Assembly: GCF_014648895.1 (NCBI RefSeq) | Contig: NZ_BMRZ01000028.1 | Span: 1-36,963, forward strand | Reading direction: 5' to 3' | DNA from: Streptomyces tanashiensis | GTDB taxonomy: Bacteria; Actinomycetota; Actinomycetes; Streptomycetales; Streptomycetaceae | Length of the DNA: 36,963 bases | Shown here: positions 30,753 through 36,963 of the stretch, piece by piece | Layout of the letters: every line of letters starts with the position of its first letter | Numbering within the stretch: the stretch's first letter is position 1 | Translations under genes and position numbers: made by a program | The notes under the pieces: model-generated | Seen by the model: only the letters and a program-made list of their open reading frames with translations | Databases searched by the model: none | Told to the model about the DNA's origin: nothing

Positions 30753-31176
30753 AGTGAGTCAGATCCTTGTGGGAGGTGGATGATCTGTCTCATGCACCCT
30801 TGTAGAACGGGCAGTTGTGCGCAATCCCTCCCCCGGACAGCATCATGTGCGACCACAGGAGGAGGGTGCCCGGAGGAATGGTTCCCGAGGTGGAGAACGC
30901 GAGGTGCCGTTTTCCCGTCCGCCCTCCCCGGCGACCGCCCTCCCTGACGACCGCCCTCCCTGCCGTCCCGCTCGCCCCGATGTCCGCCCTCGACGACCGG
31001 CGTTCTCCGTGTCCGGCCGGTCAGCCGCGCGAGTACCGGCATTCGTATCGGAGCAAATCCCAGACCGGACCAGGCGTCACGGAATAGAGAATCGCTCTTC
31101 CGATTGTCGCTCTATTACCGCATTCGAATGAGCCATGATCATCTGGAGGCTTTGCCGTGCTTATCATTCCCAGGCT
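30753..31176. other. divergent intergenic region before the tailoring genes
   Basis: This 424-base stretch separates the peptidase (minus) and the hydroxylase (plus). It contains a short tandem repeat (GACCGCCCTCCCTG at 30933-30946 and 30949-30962) in a pyrimidine-rich block. Then comes a lower-GC segment at 31060-31170, with two TCGCTCT copies near 31091 and 31106 that could belong to a promoter. An ATG at 31135 in frame with the hydroxylase offers a 14-residue longer start. No clear gene lies here. Confidence 0.45.
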
Positions 31177-32391
31177 ATGACAGAAGATCAAAAAGGCCTG
31201 GTGCCACGTGAATCGGCAGATGTGGTCGTCCTCGGCGCCGGCCCCGCCGGCTTGGCGCTCGGCAACCTCCTGATCGCCGCGGGGGTCGAATGCGTCGTCC
31301 TCGAACGTGCCACTCGCTCCCACATCCGGTCCCGGGCCAGGGCAGGATTCCTCGCGCCGAACACGGTACGCATCCTGGACCGCCACGGCCTCGCCGACGG
31401 TCTGCACCGCGGCGGACGCTCCCACGGTACCTGCGAGTTCCGTACCGCTGACGGTGGATTCCGCCTCGACTACGGAGGTCTCGGCCGTGGCGAGCAGCAC
31501 ACCGTGTACCCGCAGCAGAACCTGGTGTCCGACCTCCTGGAGCGCTACGAGGACGGCGGCGGGCGGATCCGTTTCAGTGCCGAGGCACTGGCAGTGCACG
31601 ACGCCGGCAGCGCCCGCCCCTACGTCACCACCCGGGATCCGGACGGCCGCCCTGTCCGGTGGGACGCCCGCTACGTCGCCGGCTGCGACGGACGCCACGG
31701 CGCTGCCCGCCGATCGCTGCCGCCGGACGCCGTCCGCCACCATCACGACCACGGCGTGAGCTGGCTCGGCCTGCTCGCCCAAGCCCCGCCCAGCCTCGAC
31801 GCTGTCGGCTACGCCGTCCACGACCGAGGCTTCGCCGGGCACATGGCCCGCGGACCGCACGTCACGCGCTACTACCTGCAGTGCCGACGCGGTTCCCCTG
31901 CCGACACCTGGTCCGAGGAGCGGATCTGGGACGAGCTCGACCTGAGGATGCGCGCCGAGGAGTACGGCCCGCTCCGCAGGGGGCCGATCATCGAGCGCGG
32001 CGTCGTCGACCTGGCGTGCGACGTGGTCGAGCCCTTGCGTCACGGCTCCCTCCTGCTCGCCGGCGACGCGGCGAGCCTCACCGCCCCGGCCGCCGCCAAG
32101 GGAGCGAACCTCGCCGTCCTGGAGGCGGAGCTCCTGGCCGGAGCCCTCGCCGAGGCCCTCCGCCGGGATGACGGTGCGGCCCTGGACCGCTATTCGGCGC
32201 AGTCACTGGCGTACATCTGGCGGGCACAGGAGTTCACGCAGTGGATGACCGGGCTGCTCCATGCGCTCCCCGGGCAGGACCGGTCAGGAGGATCGTTCTT
32301 CCACGCCGGCCTGCGGCGTGCCCGCCTCGACTCCCTGCGCACTTCCCGCGCGCATCAGGACTGGTTCGCCGAGAACTACGTCGGCGTCTGA
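31177..32391 (+). CDS. FAD-dependent aromatic hydroxylase (PobA-like class A monooxygenase)
   Basis: A 404-residue class A flavoprotein monooxygenase that would hydroxylate a phenolic ring using NAD(P)H and O2. The three family motifs are present: GxGxxG as Gly20-Ala-Gly-Pro-Ala-Gly25 in VVLGAGPAGLALGN, the DG motif in GCDGRHGAARRSL (Asp171-Gly172), and the GD motif in LLLAGDAASLTAPAAAKGAN (Gly296-Asp297). RARAGFLAPNTVRIL and the AAAKGANLAV ending of the GD motif resemble 4-hydroxybenzoate 3-hydroxylase. ATG 31177 gives a short natural N-terminus but a poor ribosome site, and ATG 31135 is the alternative. The next gene is an O-methyltransferase fusion, a likely partner acting on the new hydroxyl. 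Confidence 0.88.
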   Translation: MTEDQKGLVPRESADVVVLGAGPAGLALGNLLIAAGVECVVLERATRSHIRSRARAGFLAPNTVRILDRHGLADGLHRGGRSHGTCEFRTADGGFRLDYGGLGRGEQHTVYPQQNLVSDLLERYEDGGGRIRFSAEALAVHDAGSARPYVTTRDPDGRPVRWDARYVAGCDGRHGAARRSLPPDAVRHHHDHGVSWLGLLAQAPPSLDAVGYAVHDRGFAGHMARGPHVTRYYLQCRRGSPADTWSEERIWDELDLRMRAEEYGPLRRGPIIERGVVDLACDVVEPLRHGSLLLAGDAASLTAPAAAKGANLAVLEAELLAGALAEALRRDDGAALDRYSAQSLAYIWRAQEFTQWMTGLLHALPGQDRSGGSFFHAGLRRARLDSLRTSRAHQDWFAENYVGV

Positions 32392-32415
32392 CCGGCGCCC
32401 TGCCCCTGGCGCCGT

Positions 32416-32553
32416 CCCCCGTCCACCGGGCTGCGCCCGGGTCCCCACCAAGCCCCCTCCGCCGGGCCGGCCCCGGCCCATCAAGCCGCCTCCACCCGGC
32501 CGCGCCCCGGCCCACCATGCCCCCTCCACCGGGCCACGCCCGGGCCCACCATG
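32416..32553 (+). repeat. four tandem copies of a ~34-bp repeat between hydroxylase and methyltransferase genes
   Basis: Units at 32416-32452, 32453-32485, 32486-32519 and 32520-32553 share the pattern CCCCCTCCACCGGGC, then a GC-rich middle, then CCCACCATG or CCCACCAAG. Copies 3 and 4 are the most alike. Each holds a small CCGGGC/GCCCGG dyad, so the RNA could form a row of hairpins. The block fills most of the 199-base gap before the ATG at 32591. Confidence 0.8.
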
Positions 32554-32590
32554 CCTCTTCCCCCAGCACACTCCTGAGGACACCCCCGCG

Positions 32591-34435
32591 ATGACAACGA
32601 CACTCCCCGTGGAAGCCCACCTCCCCGACACGGCGGCTCCGCTTCCCGGTGAAACGATGCTTCTCGATGACGCGACGCGCCTGCGCGCGGCGGCAGCCTT
32701 CGTCAGGGAATACGAGAGCGCCACCCTGCTGCCCCTCCTCCTGCCCGGCCTGCACGGTCCGGAACTCGCATCTGTGGCCGCGTACTGCCGGTTCGCCCAC
32801 GTCGGCATCCTGCTCTTTCCCCGGGACCCCCGGCATCTGCGGGACCTGCTCGCCGCGAGCGGGCTCGTCGCCGACACCCCGTCACTCCCCAGCGTGGTCG
32901 TACGCGAACGCCTGGCCCGGCGCCACCGCCGCGACGTGGCCGAGCTCGACGTCCAGATCCTCCGCCCCCGCGTCCACGGCCCGGCGGGCGAGCCCCGCGC
33001 AGTCGAGGTGTTCACCCTCGCCGTACCCGAAGGATCCGGCCTGGAACCGATCGCGGCGCACGAGCGCGCCCTCGGCCATGAGACCCACCTGGCCTTCGCA
33101 CTGGAGCACCCTGACCCGCTCGTGCTGCGTGGCCTGTGCGCGGTGCTGACCAGGCAGGGTGCCCGCCCCGACGGCGGCGGGTACAACCCGCACGAGAACG
33201 GCACCGTTCTCTACTTCACCACCCCGGACACGACGTGCGGCTATCGCCGCCTGGAGCTCTACGCTCCCGGCGACCACCGCGAGGTTCTCGCCGCCCACAT
33301 GAGTGAGCACCCTGGTACGAACCGGCACGCCGAAACGCTCCTCCACCTGCTCACCGGAGCGTGGACCACACAGGCCCTCGCCTCGTTCGCACGCCTTCGC
33401 CTGCCCGAGGCCATGGACACCACCGTCGCCACCGGCATCCGGGAACTCGCCCGACGCACCGCCACCCACCCCGACAGCCTCGCCACACTCCTGCGCTACC
33501 TCACCATGCTCGGCGTCGTGGCCGAGGAAACCGATGCCCTCGACCCCAACGAGCCCGACGGGCCCAGCGACGGACACGGCGCATTCCGCCTCACCCCGCT
33601 CGGCCGCCTGCTCCGCGCGGACTGCCCGGACACGATGCGCCCCCTGGCCCTGATGTACGCGGGCCCCTTCTACCGCTCCTTCGCCGCGCTCGACCACTCC
33701 GTGCGTACCGGACAGCCGGCCTTCGACCACCTCTTCGGCGAGAACCACTTCGACCACTTCGCCCGCGACCCCGAGCTGGCCGACCTCTTCGACCGCTCCA
33801 TGGCCGCGAGTTCCCGCATGTTCCGCCCGCTCCCCGCCCACCCGGTGATCACCGCAGCGGCCCAGGCCGCAACCCCCCGGACCGTCGTCGACGTGGCCGG
33901 CGGCAACGGAGAACTCCTCGGACACATCCTCACCGCACATCCGTCCCTGCGCGGCACACTCCTCGAACGCCCCCACGCGGTCGAAGCCGCCCGCCGTTCG
34001 CTCGGCTCCCTGGGGTGCGGCGCCCGCTGCGACTACCGCAGCGGCGACTTCGCCGATGTGCCGCACGGCGCGGACGTCTACATCCTCTCCCGCATCCTGC
34101 ACGACTGGGACGACGAGCGGTGCCGCGAGATCCTGCGTCACTGCGCCCGCGCGATGCCCGCCCACGCCGATCTGCTGATCGTCGAACGGCTCCTTCCCAC
34201 CGACGGCTCCCCCTCGCTGGCCACGGCCTGGGACCTCCACATGATGTGCAATGTCGGTGGCCGCGAGCGCCGTGCCGAGCACTATGCCCGGCTCCTCGCC
34301 GACGCCGGCCTGGAGCTCCTCGACCGTAGCCCCCTGCCCCTGGAGGCTCACGTCCTGCACGCCCGCAAGGCCCCGCAGCCGGGGCCGGCGGATGACCAGG
34401 GCCACACGCGCGGGAGCGGCGCGGGAGTGTCATGA
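32591..34435 (+). CDS. fusion protein: two-module VOC-like domain plus SAM-dependent O-methyltransferase
   Basis: A 614-residue protein starting at ATG 32591 after GAGGA. Residues 330-600 are a class of small-molecule O-methyltransferase: a winged-helix dimer part (IRELARRTATHPDSLATLLR YL, FRLTPLGRLLR), SAM motif I VVDVAGGNGELLGHI (Asp434; Ala for the usual Gly), and the catalytic-His motif SRILHDWDDERC (His504). The first 260 residues are not part of normal methyltransferases. I read them as paired VOC modules: His70 in FAHVGILLFPRD with Glu139 in AVEVFTLAV, and His166 in THLAFALEH with Glu222 in RRLELYAPG, each following strand-helix-strands order. That reading is an inference. The protein could methylate and also bind or cleave the hydroxylated aromatic product of the upstream enzyme. 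Confidence 0.8.
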   Translation: MTTTLPVEAHLPDTAAPLPGETMLLDDATRLRAAAAFVREYESATLLPLLLPGLHGPELASVAAYCRFAHVGILLFPRDPRHLRDLLAASGLVADTPSLPSVVVRERLARRHRRDVAELDVQILRPRVHGPAGEPRAVEVFTLAVPEGSGLEPIAAHERALGHETHLAFALEHPDPLVLRGLCAVLTRQGARPDGGGYNPHENGTVLYFTTPDTTCGYRRLELYAPGDHREVLAAHMSEHPGTNRHAETLLHLLTGAWTTQALASFARLRLPEAMDTTVATGIRELARRTATHPDSLATLLRYLTMLGVVAEETDALDPNEPDGPSDGHGAFRLTPLGRLLRADCPDTMRPLALMYAGPFYRSFAALDHSVRTGQPAFDHLFGENHFDHFARDPELADLFDRSMAASSRMFRPLPAHPVITAAAQAATPRTVVDVAGGNGELLGHILTAHPSLRGTLLERPHAVEAARRSLGSLGCGARCDYRSGDFADVPHGADVYILSRILHDWDDERCREILRHCARAMPAHADLLIVERLLPTDGSPSLATAWDLHMMCNVGGRERRAEHYARLLADAGLELLDRSPLPLEAHVLHARKAPQPGPADDQGHTRGSGAGVS

Positions 34436-34518
34436 GTCAGGTGCTCCGACTGGAGCGCGCCATCGGGCTGCTGCCGGGCACCCGAACCGGTGTCCGGGAG
34501 TTCCTCATCCCTGCCTGA
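34432..34518 (+). CDS. 28-codon ORF overlapping the methyltransferase stop (ATGA)
   Basis: ATG 34432 overlaps the methyltransferase TGA in the classic ATGA arrangement, and the ORF runs MSQVLRLERAIGLLPGTRTG... to TGA 34516-34518. Coupled translation is plausible. The product is a basic, amphipathic 28-residue peptide with no cysteine, so it does not look like a lanthipeptide precursor. A 9-bp hairpin with one G-T pair (CCGGGCACC / GGTGTCCGG, loop CGAACC) lies inside it. The ORF may therefore be chance sequence over a terminator, or the stump of a lost third gene. Confidence 0.3.
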   Translation: MSQVLRLERAIGLLPGTRTGVREFLIPA

Positions 34519-34779
34519 GCATGTCCTCAAGGAAGCCTTAAGAATCGTCGACCGCCGCTCTCATGTCTCCGTCATGCCATCAGCGGGTGGTTATGTTTCC
34601 ACCAGCCACCCGATGTGCCACGGACTGCGGGCAGAGCTCGTCTCCCGGCACTCGGCACGGCTGCCGCACCGCACAACCGCTCGGCCTCCCACCCTCGTCA
34701 CCGCGCAGGTTCGGGTGCCCCGACCGTCCGGCACTGCGCCACGCCTGTCGGTTCCAAGGCCCGGAAAGGAAACGTCGCC

Positions 34780-36588
34780 ATGGTCCCGCCCCTCCCCCGA
34801 GACACTGTTCGGCTCACAGCGATACTCGACGCCCTCCCCGACGGTCTCGTGCTCGTCGACGGCAACGGCACGGTCGTCAACGCCAACACCGTCGCCCTCG
34901 GTATGTTCGAGACCCCCGGCACCGCGCTCGTCGGGCGCGGCCTGCTCGATCTGCTGCCGGGGGCCGACTCGCGCGGGATCCCCGGCTCGGTGTGCCGCCC
35001 TGGCCCGCCCGACGAACGGGGACGGACCCGACCGGTGCGGATGACGGCCCGGCGCAACGACGGCGCTGCGTTCCCCGTCGAGGTGACCGGTGTCAGTCTG
35101 GAGGGCGGCCTCGAGGCGTACGGCGCGAGCAGCGGCTGCGGCGGCTACACCGGTGACGGGCTGCTGGTGCTCGTCGTCCGCGACCTCACCGGGACCCTCG
35201 ACGCCGAGGCCGAACTGGCCCGCTCGCGGCGGCAGACCGAGATGATCCTGCGCGCCGCGGCCGAGGGTGTCGTCGGCACGGACATCGACGGCCGGGTCGT
35301 CCTCGTGAACCCTGCCTTCACGCGCATCCTCGGCTACGACGCGGGCGAGCTGGGCGGCGCCGAACTGCATCCGCTGATCCTCGCCCAGCGCGCCGACGGC
35401 TCCCCCTTCCCGGACGAGGAGTCTCCGCTCGCCGACACGCTCAGGTCCGGGCACAAGCACCGGGTGCGCGGTCAGGTGCTGTGGTCGAAGGGCGGCGAGC
35501 GGGTGCCCGTGGACCTGACGACCGCTCCGGTACGCGAAGGGGACCGGCTCGTCGGCGCCGTGATGGCCTTCACCGACCGCAGACCCTACGAGCAGCTGAT
35601 CGAGAAGTACACCGCCGAACTCGCGGACCGCGCCGAGCGGCACGCGGCGGAGCGCCAGGAGCAGGAGGCGAGGTACGCGGCCCTCGCCGCCCGCCACGCC
35701 GAGCTGACGGCCGCGCTCGCCGACTCCCTGCGCGGCGAACCCGATCAGGGGGTCGAGGACGCCACGGAGCCCCTGCAACGGAGAGCGGCAGCCGTCAGCG
35801 TCACCCGCCACCCCACCACTCTGGGCACTGTCGTGAACGCCGGCATAGACAAGGCCTCGGCACTCACCGGCCCGCACCGGACGCAGTACGCCGTGCACGC
35901 CCCGCCCGTCGTCGTCACGCTCGATCCCACTCAGACGTCGACCGCCCTTGCCCACCTGATCGCCGACGCCGCCGGAGTCACCTCGGCGGGCAAGGCCCAT
36001 CGGCACGGCCCCTCGACGTCCCAGGCCGACACCACCGTCGTCATCACGGCGGCGCTGCGCGGCGACGAGCTGCGCATCGAGGTCGCCGGTCCCCGGGCCG
36101 TCCACGACCCCGCCCACATGCTGGTGGCGCGCGGAATCATCGACGCGCACGGCGGAGTCCTCACCGCGCGGGAACACCCCCGGGCATCCGGCCTCACCTA
36201 CGTCGTCCAGATCCCGCACACTCCCCCACACGCGCCCGCCGCGCGCTCTCCCCTTCCGCCCGTCCAGGCGCCGGTCGCCGGCTCCTGGATCATCGGCGCG
36301 GCCGTCAGCGCACGCCGCGACCGGGCAGCCGCCGCGGTTCCCGCCGCTCCGCCTTCCCTCTCCGCGGCCTTCCGCCCCACAGCTCCGGCCGGCCGGCCTC
36401 GTCCCTACGCCGTTCCCTTCCCGCACTCGCGCGCGCAGCACGCGGCGGCGACGGCTCGTACGGCTCCCCCGACCGCTCCGCCACAGCGCGCTGAGCGCGT
36501 CCCTCGGTGGGCGGAGAACGGCACGGAGGATGTCGCCCAGCAGCGCATCGTCCACCTTCTCGCCAGGATCAGGCGCCAATCCGCCTGA
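34780..36588 (+). CDS. two-PAS sensor protein with degenerate histidine-kinase ATPase region
   Basis: A 602-residue cytosolic signalling protein. ATG 34780 follows GGAAAGGAAAC. PAS 1 is at about residues 10-130 (ILDALPDGLVLVDGNGTVVN), PAS 2 at about 150-275 (ILRAAAEGVVGTDIDGRVVL, FTRILGYDAGELGG). A coiled coil follows (YEQLIEKYTAELADRAERHA, then AERQEQEARYAALAARHAEL). The next 130 residues resemble an HATPase_c fold: LAHLIADAAG in N-box position with Asp for the essential Asn, and IIDAHGGVLTAREHPRASGL like the G2 region. No phosphorylatable H-box is present. The rest is a Pro/Ala/Arg-rich tail. It is probably not an active kinase and may bind a partner. No response regulator is adjacent. Confidence 0.8.
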   Translation: MVPPLPRDTVRLTAILDALPDGLVLVDGNGTVVNANTVALGMFETPGTALVGRGLLDLLPGADSRGIPGSVCRPGPPDERGRTRPVRMTARRNDGAAFPVEVTGVSLEGGLEAYGASSGCGGYTGDGLLVLVVRDLTGTLDAEAELARSRRQTEMILRAAAEGVVGTDIDGRVVLVNPAFTRILGYDAGELGGAELHPLILAQRADGSPFPDEESPLADTLRSGHKHRVRGQVLWSKGGERVPVDLTTAPVREGDRLVGAVMAFTDRRPYEQLIEKYTAELADRAERHAAERQEQEARYAALAARHAELTAALADSLRGEPDQGVEDATEPLQRRAAAVSVTRHPTTLGTVVNAGIDKASALTGPHRTQYAVHAPPVVVTLDPTQTSTALAHLIADAAGVTSAGKAHRHGPSTSQADTTVVITAALRGDELRIEVAGPRAVHDPAHMLVARGIIDAHGGVLTAREHPRASGLTYVVQIPHTPPHAPAARSPLPPVQAPVAGSWIIGAAVSARRDRAAAAVPAAPPSLSAAFRPTAPAGRPRPYAVPFPHSRAQHAAATARTAPPTAPPQRAERVPRWAENGTEDVAQQRIVHLLARIRRQSA

Positions 36589-36675
36589 CAAGCCACACGC
36601 TCGAGATGGGTGTGTGTGCCCCACGCACCTCGGGGGTTCCCCTACATGCCCTATCAACACAGGAGACACCAGTAC

Positions 36676-36963
36676 ATGCCATGGCGGGTCGACCCCAGCC
36701 GGAGCGGCTCGCACGGCAGAGCACGACGCAGACGTCGCACTGCGCGGCCTCCCAGGTCGCGAAACAGCGTGATGCCTTCGGGCGCTCCGAGCCGACAGGA
36801 GGGACCGGCTCGACCAGCCGTCCACGGTCTTCCCGGGCCGGGGCGGGCCGAGCGCCGTCGCGCGGCCAAGGGCGGCCGCGGCAGGAACCGGGGCAGCGCA
36901 CCGGCGAGCCCCACGGCTCCGGCCGGCCGGCCTCTCTCCCGCGTCGAGGCCCGGCGGGCCGCC
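36676..36963 (+). CDS. partial gene at window end; possible class E sortase N-terminus
   Basis: ATG 36676, with AGGAG at 36661-36665, opens a frame that runs off the window. It is arginine-rich at first, then reads GPGRAERRRAAKGGRGRNRG and ends AGRPLSRVEARRAA. That cytosolic stretch recalls the tail before the transmembrane helix of actinobacterial class E sortases, but no catalytic part is visible. ATG 36681 in another frame is an alternative start with a less convincing end. Treat the sortase name as a hint only. Confidence 0.35.
   Translation, partial: MPWRVDPSRSGSHGRARRRRRTARPPRSRNSVMPSGAPSRQEGPARPAVHGLPGPGRAERRRAAKGGRGRNRGSAPASPTAPAGRPLSRVEARRAA

Noticed and set aside
31021..32043. 340-codon minus-strand frame opposite the hydroxylase
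   Set aside because: Antisense to clear FAD-binding motifs; Val/Gly/Ala-rich without family features.
34591..36825. 744-codon minus-strand frame
   Set aside because: Antisense shadow of the PAS protein; no motif, no ribosome site and unnatural composition.

Overview
The window reads as Streptomyces (or a very close actinomycete). It has very high GC, GTG starts beside GGAGG-type ribosome sites, many secreted or lipobox proteins, a TTA leucine codon in one accessory gene, and families typical of this genus (DUF805, DUF4328, tripeptidyl-aminopeptidase-type hydrolases, TetR pairs). There is no rRNA, no convincing tRNA and no insertion sequence. Many genes are short, single and separated by hairpins, and several are broken, so this looks like accessory chromosome rather than core.

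Layout. 1-3.6 kb: the tail of an unknown gene, then a Tat-exported GH95 alpha-L-fucosidase with two inserted F5/8C-like modules. 3.8-6.2 kb: a decayed zone with a repeat-rich protein split by a frameshift, a lone CRISPR-like repeat and fragments of other genes, including an acetylxylan-esterase tail. 6.2-6.9 kb: a secreted cyclophilin. 7.0-8.07 kb: no supportable gene. 8.07-13.5 kb: a redox cassette (MFS exporter, SnoaL-like protein, aldo/keto reductase, luciferase-like flavin oxidoreductase, second aldo/keto reductase, SRPBCC protein). Its two transcription units carry nearly the same promoter/operator, so they are probably one regulon of an unseen regulator.

13.5-16.7 kb: small conserved proteins, a DEDDh exonuclease, a HEAT-like protein, a DUF4440 protein, and remnants of two genes including an SMI1/KNR4 domain. 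17-25 kb: a FUSC-type membrane protein, GNAT acetyltransferase, TTA-containing DUF805 protein, DUF4328 protein, VTT/DedA-like protein with an upstream iron-box-like site, a TetR regulator divergent from a membrane protein and an SDR, a frameshifted YrhB/Imm35-like gene and a secreted protein. 25-31 kb: an esterase lipoprotein, a DUF4265 gene without a normal start codon, a small lipoprotein, an orphan MazF/PemK-like toxin with a duplicated tail, an unknown protein and a secreted S33 peptidase.

31-36.9 kb: the most unusual part. An FAD aromatic hydroxylase is followed by four copies of a 34-bp repeat, then a 614-residue protein fusing what looks like a two-module VOC domain to an O-methyltransferase, then a 28-codon ORF overlapping its stop codon. 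This looks like a compact tailoring unit for an aromatic small molecule. A two-PAS protein with a degenerate kinase ATPase region follows, and the window ends inside another reading frame.

All family calls come from reading motifs by eye. No database search was run.
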